Shown here in pieces: positions 11,891 through 23,560 of a DNA stretch of 64,000 nt; position 1 is the stretch's first letter; each line of letters starts with the position of its first letter. Source of the stretch: Acheta domesticus (Eukaryota; Arthropoda; Insecta; Orthoptera; Gryllidae); the NCBI GenBank assembly GCA_031308135.1, contig JAHLJT010009419.1, positions 180,204,739 to 180,268,738 of the forward strand. Reading direction: 5' to 3'. The notes under the pieces are model-generated. The model was not told the origin of the DNA and did no database searches. It saw only the letters and a program-made list of their open reading frames with translations. Position numbers and translations under genes: made by a program.

Positions 11891-12491
11891 TTAACCCTGG
11901 AGAGGTGGCGGTTGCCGGAGTTACGTTAGAGGTGGCGCGGGGTCATTTCTGACCCCTTTAAGTTATTTCTTTATAAAATTATATTTAGCAAGAAATAAGT
12001 GTGAAATTAGTTATTTTAATAATAATCAGTCATTTATAAGATAGTATTAAGTTAATGCACTAATATAAACAAACATGGAAATGAGGAATTCAAACAAATT
12101 AAAAGAGCAAAATTATCATGTGTCTTTCATTTATGTAGTGACTCCATTTACATTTTCCTGAATACTTAAACGACAAAGGTATCAGAAAAGTCAGTAAGTT
12201 TCGTTTTCGAACACTGTCTCACATAAAAACAAACAATTTATTGAAAAATTCTTCGAAGCCAATCCCCACAACTTAGAAAAACTACGAAATTTAAGATGTT
12301 TGTATTGGTTTCACAAATATTTATAAATGAATTATTACATATAAAATTTTGAAAATCTTTCAGACTAAAGCTAAAGAATGTGGTGGAAGGTATGTGAAAT
12401 GTAAATCTTCAGACTTCCAAAATTAGGCAACTGCAGCTAAGCAAAGATGCGTGGGGTCATAAGAGACCCCGCGCCACCTCCCTCGGGTTAA
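11891..12491. mobile_element. piggyBac-type MITE (TTAA-flanked)
   Basis: TTAA occurs at both edges (11891-11894 and 12488-12491) and is directly followed inward by CCC on each side, the hallmark of the piggyBac superfamily. Inverted terminal blocks share gaggtggcgcggggtc, each followed by a small tgacccc fold-back. The left end carries roughly 30 extra bases relative to the right. The interior is AT-rich and has no transposase frame, so this is a non-autonomous copy of about 0.6 kb. Confidence 0.72.
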
Positions 12492-12617
12492 CCCTCCGGC
12501 GTGCGCGTCCCATCATTTCCCACCAGCAGGCGCGTGCGGCACCACGTGCCGCATATATCAACTTCGATTTTCGCGTCACTAGTTACTAATTTTGTTATTG
12601 AATGTGAAGGAAATATT

Positions 12618-13617
12618 NNNNNNNNNNNNNNNNNNNNNNNNNNNNNNNNNNNNNNNNNNNNNNNNNNNNNNNNNNNNNNNNNNNNNNNNNNNNNNNNNNN
12701 NNNNNNNNNNNNNNNNNNNNNNNNNNNNNNNNNNNNNNNNNNNNNNNNNNNNNNNNNNNNNNNNNNNNNNNNNNNNNNNNNNNNNNNNNNNNNNNNNNNN
12801 NNNNNNNNNNNNNNNNNNNNNNNNNNNNNNNNNNNNNNNNNNNNNNNNNNNNNNNNNNNNNNNNNNNNNNNNNNNNNNNNNNNNNNNNNNNNNNNNNNNN
12901 NNNNNNNNNNNNNNNNNNNNNNNNNNNNNNNNNNNNNNNNNNNNNNNNNNNNNNNNNNNNNNNNNNNNNNNNNNNNNNNNNNNNNNNNNNNNNNNNNNNN
13001 NNNNNNNNNNNNNNNNNNNNNNNNNNNNNNNNNNNNNNNNNNNNNNNNNNNNNNNNNNNNNNNNNNNNNNNNNNNNNNNNNNNNNNNNNNNNNNNNNNNN
13101 NNNNNNNNNNNNNNNNNNNNNNNNNNNNNNNNNNNNNNNNNNNNNNNNNNNNNNNNNNNNNNNNNNNNNNNNNNNNNNNNNNNNNNNNNNNNNNNNNNNN
13201 NNNNNNNNNNNNNNNNNNNNNNNNNNNNNNNNNNNNNNNNNNNNNNNNNNNNNNNNNNNNNNNNNNNNNNNNNNNNNNNNNNNNNNNNNNNNNNNNNNNN
13301 NNNNNNNNNNNNNNNNNNNNNNNNNNNNNNNNNNNNNNNNNNNNNNNNNNNNNNNNNNNNNNNNNNNNNNNNNNNNNNNNNNNNNNNNNNNNNNNNNNNN
13401 NNNNNNNNNNNNNNNNNNNNNNNNNNNNNNNNNNNNNNNNNNNNNNNNNNNNNNNNNNNNNNNNNNNNNNNNNNNNNNNNNNNNNNNNNNNNNNNNNNNN
13501 NNNNNNNNNNNNNNNNNNNNNNNNNNNNNNNNNNNNNNNNNNNNNNNNNNNNNNNNNNNNNNNNNNNNNNNNNNNNNNNNNNNNNNNNNNNNNNNNNNNN
13601 NNNNNNNNNNNNNNNNN
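12618..13617. other. assembly gap (1000 N)
   Basis: Exactly 1,000 Ns, the usual placeholder for a gap of unknown size. Open frames spanning it are artefacts. Confidence 1.
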
Positions 13618-14242
13618 CTCGTATTTCTTCATTTCAGTTTTCTGACATCATTCTTCACAGTTTTCCTCATTTCAGTTGGTATATTCAAATAAAATGTTAA
13701 CTGTTGGCAATTTTTGAAAATACAAACAGTCCGCCGGAAATTAGTCCAGCACTAATTTTTATCGCTTGTAGATACATACGAAGAGAAAATTTAAAGAAAA
13801 AATATGAAGTAATTTTTCAGAAAAAAAGTGTTTAAAAAATTAAAAATTGCCTATATCTCACTCAAAATTACGCGAAAACTCGTCAAATTTTCCAAAAATT
13901 GTGCTTGACCTTAATTTACAATCTGTCCTTCAAGAACAGATTCGATTTTTTAAAAAAATGTATTTTTAATATAGTAGTTGTAGGAATACGCTCAATGAAA
14001 AAATGCAATTTCGAAAAATGTAGAATTTTGAAAAATGTGGGATTTCAGCGAAAATAAGACCCGCTGTCTTAAGCGTCCTTTACGCTATCCGAAACAAAGT
14101 TTAATAAGAACATTTGGTGTCGTTTTGGAGAAAATTTTGAAACTGTTTAGGCTTCATGTAAAACACCCTCAAAAATCGAAATATCCACTTCGAACTCGCA
14201 AACCCACGAGTTCGTTCAGGGCAATCGAACAATATCAATTTT

Positions 14243-14475
14243 AAATGGTATCGAAGGCTTCCGCGGCCAGAGTCATGATCTAGACTGTCCGGGTGACGCC
14301 GCGTCGAAGGCTGAGGTGCCGACGTTTCGACCGACATGTCGCGGTCCTCTTCAGGGCTGTATTGCTAGCAGTATTGCTGGCTGTATCGCAATACAGCCCT
14401 GAAGAGGACCGCGACATGTCGGTCGAAACGTCGGCACCTCAGCCTTCGACGCGGCGTCACCCGGACAGCCTAGAT
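14243..14475. mobile_element. Penelope-like palindromic insertion with 13-bp target duplication
   Basis: The insert is flanked by the direct repeat caatatcaatttt at 14230-14242 and 14476-14488. Its core is a near-perfect palindrome: 89-bp arms 14277-14365 and 14388-14476 with one mismatch and a 22-nt spacer. Each arm holds a gtcgaaacgtcggcacct block and a gacgcggcgtcacccgg block. The left unit is longer and reaches a 'ggcttccgcggcc' end. Related single-orientation fragments lie at 27003 and 29975. Partial, inverted or tandem units with target duplications of this size and a hammerhead-like core are typical of Penelope-like elements and related retrozymes. No reverse transcriptase or GIY-YIG frame is present, so the class is inferred. 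Confidence 0.5.
14399..14458 (+). ncRNA. hammerhead-ribozyme-like core
   Basis: The conserved elements appear in hammerhead order. CTGAAGA (14399-14405) fits CUGANGA. Stem II pairs GACCG (14407-14411) with CGGTC (14420-14424), after one extra G. GAAA is at 14425-14428. Stem III pairs ACGTCG (14428-14433) with CGGCGT (14452-14457), including one G-U pair, and GTC (14456-14458) supplies the cleavage triplet. Stem I is not obvious: the bases before CTGAAGA do not pair with the bases after GTC. The copy at 27003 has GCCTG and CAGGC at the stem II positions, a compensatory change. Self-cleavage by this copy is doubtful, but ancestry from a ribozyme is likely. Confidence 0.5.
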
Positions 14476-14520
14476 CAATATCAATTTTGGAGAAAATCGG
14501 CTGAACGTTTTAGGCCAGTT

Positions 14521-15404
14521 CTTGCCAACTCAATGCTCTGGACGTCATACAAATCTGCTCGCCTGCTCTGAGTCGAGCCCAGGAGCGAAGTAAAGCCGTT
14601 CGCCTGGAAGTGGGGGGAATTTCCAAGCTTTTTCCACTTGGAAAATCGATAATTACGTTTTCTTACGTAATACGTTAATAATTACATTAGCATTATCCGA
14701 CTCTTTATCATAACCAGTACTTCCGCTTCTTGTAATTCCACTTCCATTCTTCTATTAGATAACATTTTTGGAAAAGACAGTTTTCACATTTTAGAACAAA
14801 ATTTTACACAATAGTAGATAATATAACGAGATTGTTCTGAAACAATAACTAATGTTAACAAATAGGTACCAGGTAGGAGTCATGTCAGAGAATTTTTTAT
14901 TTTGTATGTACAGTTTTGTTTGAGAATGTTGTAAATCCTCGTGATTTTCAGAATATTTTCCATAATATGCACTCTACAAATTCCTTTACTCATCCAATGA
15001 TTGCGAGCAATGTCAATTCTCAGAATTTATTTTAATCCCGCAGATTTCTCTGGATCGCAAAGCTACGTAATGCATGTGTAGGTTGGACTTTTTAATAAAC
15101 TGAAGCTTTTTCAAATACATTAAACACTTCTCCATTGTTCCAGTGGTCACGTGAGAGAATTTTGTTCCAGTATTTTCCTTTCTTCCCTAACAGAAAGAAA
15201 ATTAACGGTGTAGTTGTTTTCCCACACATGTTGCCTGAAACACCGGCAAAGGCCCACTGCCAAGGTTTTCGGTACCGGTGACCGCCGTCTGCCCCTCTCT
15301 CCCTCGCCCCTTTGCTCGCACTGCTTCTCCGAGTGCCTTATCTCAGAGGGGAAAAAAGCTCCAACGTCATTCCTTGTCCAGTTGGCAATCGCTAGTTTAG
15401 GCGC
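14521..15404. other. no gene recognised
   Basis: AT-rich sequence with a C-rich patch at about 15275-15320. No terminal repeats, tRNA boxes or credible frame. Confidence 0.4.
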
Positions 15405-15665
15405 AAGCGCTGACCACAAATAGATAGACGGACAGACACGTTTTGCCGTCAATCGACTTTTCGGTATCAAGGAACTACAAAAAGTTAATACTGGCTACAC
15501 CATATGTTAGAAGAAGTAATGTCCTAGTATATACAGACACGGTGTATCCACTTTTGCGTTGCCAGAGCCGGAAAAATAAGATTTTTTTATGTCAGAAATT
15601 CGCTTTTCTCCTGAGCACGATTATAATACTTTCTCTTTACGAAATAAGATCGAGAAGGTTAAAAC
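15405..15665 (-). repeat. family X dispersed repeat, copy 4 (head only)
   Basis: It contains agatagacggacagacacg, 'tttgccgtcaatcgac', 'ttttcggtatcaagg', a 'tgttagaagaagtaat' block, 'gttgccagagccgg' and an end at 'gaaataagatcgagaa', the same block order as copy 1. Confidence 0.6.
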
Positions 15666-16600
15666 TGTTCATTACATCCTAGTCTCATATATATTGAGAG
15701 AGGATTACTAAGAAATATTTAGTTGTGTTTTTGTACTTGCAATTCTGCCAGTGCAATTTTAATTAGCGCATTTGTAAGATAGAGCCACATACTATTGGTA
15801 TCTAACTTGGATTTTCCTCAACTTCAGATCTTTTATTCCTACTCCATACAAGGATAACTTAATAAATTAATAGTAAAAGTCACTTCCTCTACTATTCATC
15901 GCTTAATAATGGCGTCTCATAAACATATCATTAATTCTTCCGCTCGGATAGAGCCTCACATTGAATGTATTTTTGACGTCAAAAATCATCTCCTTGCGTG
16001 TATTTCCCTGTGTTTGCCAGGTTTTCCTTGTTTTTTCAAGAATTGAAGTTTCCTACGAAATTTGGTATAGTGGTTTAAATACATTGCTTCCTTGGAATGT
16101 AGAAACATGTGTCATAGGTTTAAGCGCACCGTGTTACATGATCATTAACAATTTCTGACGAGTCAACAATTTGAGACGTTTCAATTATTTTCATCCCAAC
16201 GTACTAGCTAACTAGACTGTTTCTTGTCAGAGACCAGGGAGACGTACAGAATATTAGTACTCCTCTAGCGAAGAATAAGCGAAACTTCGGTTGAAGTCAG
16301 CAAAAAGACCATACGTGGAGTTGAAATAAAGAAAAAATGTCTGAAAAACGTACGTTAATTCTCTATTCATTCGTTAAGTAATGGAATTATCTGCTGTGAA
16401 TAAGAAATTAGTAAGTGAAATAAAATGTTCCAGGCATCCAATGAAAATCGTGGTGAATTCAAAAACAACATTCCTTAAAAGGTTATTAAACATAGACGTC
16501 AATTGTACACTTAGGATTTCCCCAAAAATTGATAAACCCCTACACATCTGACCAACCGTTGTGCCCACTGAATTGGTAACGAATGTTTTTTGTAATTCGG
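15666..16600. other. AT-rich spacer, nothing recognised
   Basis: No feature was found by eye. Confidence 0.4.
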
Positions 16601-17470
16601 AAAACGTTTAAACATTTTTTTAATAGCTCTAATTGTTTTCCCATTTTTATTAAAATCTCTGAAATATGGAAAATTGCAAAAATTACTGTTACAATTTCTA
16701 CGAATTTGGAAACCGTTCTTCCCTCGGAATATTGAATTTAGAGATACATTTTGAATTATATCTATTCTTCAAAAATAGAAGCTGTCAAATACTTTTTTTA
16801 AAAGATTAGTTTTGAAGTAATTAAGAGTCAAATTCCGAGAATCTTGCAAAAATTCCAAAAGATTTTCTCAAAACCGGCTCGATTTGTTTTGCTCGAATAA
16901 AACAGAAGGCGCATATGAAATGGTTCAGTGCAGAATGGCGACAACATTTTCTTAAAAACGGCTCAAAATTTTTCAAAGAAAATTTCTATTTAGAACGAGG
17001 TTTCAGTGTTCTTTTATATTCTTAAAATAATATTTCCGTTCAACTATTGAGAAACCTGAAATTAAGAAAATGTCAAAAAGTGTAGTGTGGGCGGCGATAG
17101 ATGGCAGCTGACAAGAAAGAGTATGTGTCAAGTCCGAATAGCTAGCCGAGATCAAAGGAAAAAGAAAACTAATACGGGAAAGTCTGTGTCATTCTGTAGC
17201 ACCACTAGTTTTTCTTGAGAAAAAAAATGTAAAAATTTTGTTTCGAAAAATGTTGATATTTAGAGAAACTCTTATGTGTTGTCCTCCGCGGAAAGACAGG
17301 CGGAGTGACACAAACTGAAGGCGTTCTAAAGAAGAAAACAAATTGTTTGCTTTAGGGTCCTCAAAACATATATTTCCGTTAAAATCTTGAAAGCGATTTT
17401 CCACAGCATTCCCTTCGTTTCTATATATTATACCGTATATACATACGGATACGAGAAACTAGAAAGAAAA
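16600..17470 (+). repeat. family X dispersed repeat, copy 5 (tail landmark)
   Basis: The tail landmark gggcggcgatagatggcagc is at about 17090, followed by 'gaatagctagccgag', 'gggaaagtctgtgt' and 'gtagcaccactag' near 17208. It matches the landmark at 7333. Upstream AT-rich 'ctcaaaaccggctcg' units belong to the same family. At 17385-17420 an opposite-orientation head-like motif appears ('gattttccacagcattcc'). Confidence 0.5.
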
Positions 17471-19404
17471 AAATTAATTTGATGATAAAATTTGAAATAA
17501 GTGGCAGAGTGATTCATGCTCTATTTTCGACGCTCTAAGCCAGGGCTCACCAGAAAGACGATTCGGGAGAAAAGAGCCATCGGCAGTGGCCGGAGCGGAT
17601 GCCGGGAGCAGCAGTGGGAGCGAGCAAAGTCACGGCGACGGGGGGGGCTTGAGAGGTAGAAGTGATAAGGCGTACAGCTTAGTTTCACACAAGACATTAC
17701 GAAATGCGTTGTCGTGGAAGAGGAAACAAGTGGCTCTCGTAATAAGAGTCCGATAATTTTTAAAAATGAATAGGAAGAACATTTCTTTTTGTCAAAAACT
17801 GGAGATAGTATAAAATGTTTGGTTTTGACGTAATTTTAATCATGTTAAAGAGTGTCATCTAAAGAGTCATTACCGATGAATCATGTAGCTATGACAAATA
17901 CACTGCTGAAGGACGTATAATTTGAAAACAGATTCCATGAAATTTCTGATATGGAATCAGATATCAACGTTTTTGCTTTACCAGTTTCAATTTTGGCATC
18001 GTAAATCCGATTTACAGTTGGAAATATTATGTCTTCAAAATGATACAGATTTGGAAGACAAATTCCAGCACAAGGAAGATGTACTTCATTTTTATAAAAA
18101 CATTCCCCAGAGACAGTTTCGTAAGTTCCAATTAATAATGCCTGCTGTGCTAAGGATTCTACTACTTTCCGTGGTTTCTTCCCTTCTCTGAATGAACAAA
18201 ATGTTCTGGTACTCGCGTTACCGTAAGTATCGAAAGTTCTCATTCGTATTGACAAACGGCATATGAATTTAGCTTCGCCGCGACACTGGGCACTGTCCTT
18301 TGAATTCCACGTCGCCATTTACAATGTAATAAATGTTCCGTCGGTCGACTTAAATTCTGCCCGAATAATATTTAAATTTCTTCCGAATATGCAATAAGTC
18401 TATTTAACCACTGCACCCAAGTCCACTACGATACTGTAGAATACCTATAATTCACAATGACTTTCCCCGTTACTCACGAGAGATCCGTGCCCTTCGCTGT
18501 CTAGCAGATGAAAGAGTGATGTTCTACCCGTCACTTCGTAGGTGGAAGTTACTTGCCAATTGTTTTACTTTCCCGCGATTCCTAACTGTTCCGGTTTACG
18601 ACTTATAACCCATCCCCTCAAATGAGTTCATATCACGCGTCGACCACTGGTTCCCTTTCTTAATGTGGTATCAAACTGTTTTTATTTACTCGCCCTGCAC
18701 CATAGCAACCCCCATAGCAACCGCGAACTCTCATCCGGAAACTAATATTCGGCTCTTGTCCTTCCTGCTTGTACGACACCATAACAACCTCCCTAGTAAC
18801 CACGTACACATCACCTTTCAAGCATCTCCCAGCATTCCCGTCAACTGTTTCACTACGCCATGTTTTGTATATCACAGTACGTAAGATCTCTTAGGAGTAA
18901 TACTAGGTACTTTTGGTGGATTGATGGCTTCATAACTCTTACATAAAAACATTTACATGATTTTTGACAATTCAACATTCAGAAATTATCACTGTCGCAA
19001 ACTTTCTCAAAGGTATTTGCTGAAAAACATTCCTTGCACAAATATGTTTAAATATACTGGTCAACACACATTTTCTTGCCAAACAAGTTAAAGCCGTTAT
19101 AGGGTATGTTTGATGCACAGATTCCAGACATGATATTGGTTTTCGTAGACTGGCTCTGGTTTTTGAGATAATGAAAATCGCATCCAAAACATTTTATTTT
19201 ATTGAGTACAGGCTATTCCTAAATTGCACAAAACTTCTACTAAATGAAACTAGATGTGTCTATTTATATAAAATCAAAACTTGAAATCTATAATGTTAAT
19301 ATATGCAATAAATCAATCAATAAAGCAATAATGCAATTATATATGCAATATAATATTAATATATGCAATAAATCTATAATATAAATATATGCAATATATG
19401 CAAC
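17471..19404. other. no gene recognised
   Basis: It includes a small GC-rich patch (about 17565-17655) and an AT-rich 'atatgcaataaat' tandem-like tract at about 19290-19400 just before the RTE element. No credible gene was seen. Confidence 0.4.
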
Positions 19405-22400
19405 AAACTCCGCTTGTGGTGTCTGCGAGGTGGATTGAGTAGCTGAGCAGCCCACTGCCGGTCCCAAGCCCGGATAAAGGAGGAGGGTTCCTGAGTGGGG
19501 TTAGCAGCCTGCTCAGGGCAAAAAAGAATTCGGCTCAGAGCTCCAAGAATTTGCCTCGGATCAATCCCATATGTATGACAACTCTGGCAAGAAAAAGGAC
19601 TACGAACTGGAAAAGGAAAAACATAACACGGATTGGTACATGGAATGTAAGATCGTGGAACACAAGCGAATATGAAATACTAATGGAACTTGACAGGAAC
19701 AAAATTGACATATGTTGCCTCACAGAAACCAAGAAAAAGGGACAAGGAATTACACAAAAGGGCCACTACACACTTATATATAGTGGGCCTCCAAAACATC
19801 ATAGAGCAAAGGAGGGTGTTGCAATTATAATGCATAACAAATATGTAAATAACATAATTAAACATAACTACATCTCCGAAAGAATTTTATCTGTGAAATT
19901 GGCAAATAAATTCAAACCAATCAACATTATATCCGTATACGCGCCAGAAAATAATAAACAATCTCACGAAAAACAAAAATTCTATGATGACCTCCAAGAA
20001 ACAATTAGCTGAATCGATCCTAAGGAACCGACAATAATAGCAGGTGATCTGAATGCCAGAGTAGGAAATCACATCATCCCGGGAATTAAGAACAGGTTCA
20101 ATGAACATGATCTCAATGAAAATGGAGAAACTCTGATAGATTTTGCAGTGAAAACGAAATAAGAATAAATAATAGTTTCTTTGATCATAAAGAACAGCAT
20201 AAATATACATGGATGAACTCAAGAGGACAAAAATCCACCATCGATTTTATACTTACTAATCGGGAAATTCACCCATCCCAGATACTAGATGTAAGGAGCC
20301 TATCAGGAGCGGATATTGGTAGTGATCATAACCTGGTATTAATAAAACTACGAACGTTCATTATGAAGAAAAATATTGCAAAAGAAAAACCGGAACTCAT
20401 TCAAAAGATAAACATTGAAGCACTAAGTAATGAATCTACCAGAAATCTATATACAAACAGACTGGATGACAAAATATCTCACAATTCGGTCCTGGATAAA
20501 GACAACATAGAAATGTCTTGGCATAAAATAAAAACAAATATTATCGAAGCTGCTAAAGAAGCCGCAGGAATAATAGAAACAAATGTAAACAAGAAAGAAA
20601 AGAAAAAGACACCTTGGTTTACTAAAGAAGTGAAGGACATAGCACAAAAGAAAAGATCGGCATATATAAAATTCAAACAGAATAAAACACCAGAAACACA
20701 TAATGATTATAAAAATATCAGGAACAAAGTTAATGCAAGAAGTAGATAAAGAAAGATTACTGGATCTCCTTCACCTTGCGACTTCAGCATGACTTCTATG
20801 GGCGGCAAAAAGATATCTGGAGATTTATTAGAGGCCAGAGAACACAAATAATTAGCACATATAAAGTATCTGATGAAACATGGATAAAACACTTTAGAGA
20901 ACTACTCCACGATGATACTCCGGAGATAATATACTTGGTTGAAGACATTACATCGAAAGAACAGTGCGTATAATGGGAAGAAATATCAAAAGTAAACGGA
21001 AAACTTAGAAATCGGAAGTCACCAGGAGAAGATGGAATAAATAATGAGCTCATTAAATATGGAGGAAAAAACTTATGGAGAGAGATAACTAAACTTATTA
21101 ATAAAATTTTACATAATGCAACAATACCAAAGGAATGGAAATCAAGCATTCTTATCCCTCTATTTAAGAAAGGAGACCAGCGCGATCCAGATAATTATAG
21201 AGGGATAAACCTCCTGAGCAGCTCTTTGAAAATCCGCACAAAGTATATAGCAAACACTCTTATGAACATGATAGAATGGGAAGAATAACAACAGGGGTTT
21301 AGACGCGGTAGATCATGCACTGATGCAATTTTTATCATCCGACAAATCGTGGAAAAAGCTCTAGAATTTAATAAACTAGCTTTCCTATGCTTTGCAGCTC
21401 TAAGCAAAGTATTTGACAACATAAAACTAATTGATGTCATCAGAATACTGAAACAAGAAAAGATACCCTCTAACCTCTTAAAACTAATAATTGATATATA
21501 TTCAGAAAACAAAGTAAAAATTAAAAACCAGGGAAAAATATTACCTGCTATACCTGCTTCGAAAGGAATAAGACAAGGAAATTCATTAAGTCCATTGTTA
21601 TTTAATGTAATAATGAATAGTATTATAAAGCATCTAAAAACAAAAAAAGGATATAGTATGGGAAAATATAATATAAATATTTTATGTTACGCAGACGACA
21701 CATTGTTAATAGCAGAAAACGAAGATGACTTACAACGATTGTTGTATGAATTCAGTAAAATTTGTAAGAATTTTAATTTAAAAATATCCACTCAGAAAAC
21801 GAAAGCTATGACAATTGCTAAGAATCCGATTAGATGTAAATTGGTGGTGGATAATCAAATAATAGAACAAGTTCTAGAGATCAAGTATTTGGGAATAACT
21901 TTAACAAGCTCAGGGCAAACGGAGAAAGAAATCAAAGAGCAAATAATAAAGGGTAATAGGATCGCTGGCTGTCCCAACTACTCAATATGGTACAATAAAC
22001 ATCTAAAACAGGACTCGAAGGTTAGAATATATGAATCAATAATTAGACCAATACTAACATATGCAGCAGAAACAAGAAGCGAAACAATACGTACCCAACA
22101 ACAACTTGAGGTCACTGAAATGAGAGTTCTGAGGAAAATTACAAATCACACTCTACTGGATAAAGAAAGAAACAGAAACATTAGAGAAGTGTGTAAAATT
22201 AAGCCAATTACAGAATGGGTAGCAGACCGAAGAAAGGAATGGAACAATCATATTGAGAGAATGGAGGAGAAAAGAATCGTGAGAATCGCTAGAGACGAAA
22301 GGCCGAGGGGAAGAAGAGAAGTTGGTAGACCAAGGAGAAGATGGAAAGACTCGTTATAATTCTTGAAAAGGAACAAGTCTTAGACTTCTTAAGAAGATGA

Positions 22401-22420
22401 AGAAGAAGAAGCAATAAATT
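19405..22420 (+). mobile_element. RTE-clade non-LTR retrotransposon, nearly full length, dead
   Basis: A ~3-kb element with a 5' leader containing 'ggtcccaagcccggataaag', one ORF region and a short GA-rich 3' end (gatgaagaagaagaagc). The protein would carry an apurinic-type endonuclease followed by a reverse transcriptase. It would nick chromosomal DNA and prime cDNA synthesis at the nick. The C-terminal stretch with HIERM and GRPRRRWKD is typical of RTE-type arthropod LINEs. The ORF is broken by stops and frameshifts (see the pseudogene entry). Exact ends and target duplication were not resolved because the left flank is repetitive; 'gcaataaat' occurs on both sides but this is weak. Confidence 0.85.
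19551..22359 (+). pseudogene. RTE endonuclease/reverse transcriptase pseudogene
   Basis: The endonuclease starts with GTWNVRSW and LTETK (frame 3). The frame is cut by TGA at 20010-20012, then continues as IIAGDLNARVGN. A one-base loss near 20150 moves it to frame 2 (MNSRGQKSTIDFIL, then GSDHNLVLIKL, the endonuclease SDH motif). Another shift at about 20740 moves it to frame 1, with stops at 20971-20973 and 21286-21288. The reverse transcriptase has SPGEDGINNELIKYGG, GFRRGRSCTDAI, IRQGNSLSPLLFN and an intact YADD at 21688-21699. In motif A the catalytic aspartate is Ala (FAAL at 21391-21402). The C-terminus ends at TAA 22357-22359. At least three stops, two frameshifts and the lost aspartate make this inactive. 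Confidence 0.85.
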
Positions 22421-22800
22421 TATATTTACAGCCTGAAATGAATCACAATTAATTGTTTGAAAAAGATTATTTGTGCGATTTCCTTTCATACGGCAAATCA
22501 GAACAATCACGCAGAAGGTTCCAGGAGCCTTGGAGCCTTGTTACTCGCTCATATTGTCAAAATTTTCTGGAAATTTCTTTGGATGACTGTAGAGAGAGTG
22601 TACCTTAATGCTCATAGTTGCATCCAAATTTTGAAAGTTTAAAAGCAAGCCTTGCACCAGTTCTGCATAATTTGCGGCTTTCTGATTATCCAAAAAGGTC
22701 TTGCCAACAATGAAAAAGTTTTTCCAGGCACAAGATTCAGTATCAGTCATGGAACTTGCAAAATTTGTATCATTTATCAATTTCCAAATTCGGATTCTAT
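22421..22800. other. no gene recognised
   Basis: Spacer between the RTE element and the TA repeat. Nothing was identified. Confidence 0.4.
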
Positions 22801-22859
22801 CAAATATGCTAGCTTTTATTTTCCCGTATACGTACGTATTATACGGAGTATATTCGGAG

Positions 22860-22861
<2 letters not shown>

Positions 22862-22909
<48 letters not shown>
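22862..22909. repeat. (TA)n microsatellite
   Basis: Nearly perfect TA repeat immediately upstream of the family X head motif, and itself preceded by a near-palindromic tatacgtacgtattatac segment. Confidence 0.95.
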
Positions 22910-22911
<2 letters not shown>

Positions 22912-22914
22912 TAT

Positions 22915-23560
22915 GGAAAGTTATGTAATGCTTCAGAAAATCGATTTCGAGATTTCAACGGAAATACACGTTTTGGGGTCCCCTGACACCGAAAATTTGG
23001 TTGTTTTCAAAACGTCCGTCCGTTCGTCTGTCAGTATGTCTGTCAGTCTGTGAACAACCGTAGCGCCGAAACCGCAAGTACGATTTCTTCCAAAATGAAT
23101 ATTCCACAGACGATTTGGTTCCACTCAAGACGCCGCGATTTTGAAAAATATTCTTCAAAATTTGGGGGACTTTACATGAAGACCCCTGGACATTTTCAAA
23201 ATTTTCTCAAAAACGGTTCGATTTTTTCTTTAAATTTCTTGTAAGAATAGAATAAAATACACTTATAAAGATGGCATAGGTCCCATTTTCACGGTTAACT
23301 CTGAATTTTCGAAAATCGCAAAAGTTCCGATTTTTTCGGCGTTTTTCTACAACTACAAAATTGAAGATAGAGATGTTTTCCCCTCTGAAATTTGGTCTCC
23401 AAACTTAGTTGTTTCATTAAGGTCTTGTACATTTATTTTTTAAGATTTCAGTAGATTTCGCGCAATTTTGCATGCAATATGTGCAATTTTAAAAAATTAC
23501 AAAAACAACGTTTTGTCAAAAATGGTTCCATTTTTTCTTTAAAACGTTTGGTAGTGTAAT
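22915..23560 (+). repeat. family X dispersed repeat, copy 6
   Basis: Head motif ggaaagttatgtaatgcttc at 22916, then 'gagatttcaacggaaatac', 'ttttggggtcccctgac', a gtccgtccgttcgtctgtc tract, 'gaacaaccgtagcgccg', 'ctcaaaaacggttcg' and 'aagatggcataggtccc'. The head variant (gagatttcaacgg) is shared with 26260 and 17385 and differs from the copy 2 head, which suggests subfamilies. Confidence 0.6.

Larger units (their letters stand above)
13618..14520 (-). repeat. family X dispersed repeat, copy 3, split by the palindromic insertion
   Basis: It carries the family X blocks 'cgtcctttacgctatccg', 'gaaaattttgaaactgtt' and 'ggcttcatgtaaaacaccc', then 'caatatcaatttt', where the Penelope-like insertion interrupts it. 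It resumes as 'ggagaaaatcggctgaacg'. Copy 8 near 37010-37040 shows the uninterrupted arrangement of these last two blocks. The left edge is lost in the N gap. Confidence 0.55.

Noticed and set aside
12501..13700. Open frames of 345-399 codons
   Set aside because: They are almost entirely Ns from the assembly gap.
17881..18318. 145-codon minus-strand open frame
   Set aside because: Protein-like length and mixed composition, but no recognised motif, no splice or start support, and chance frames of this size are expected somewhere in 64 kb.
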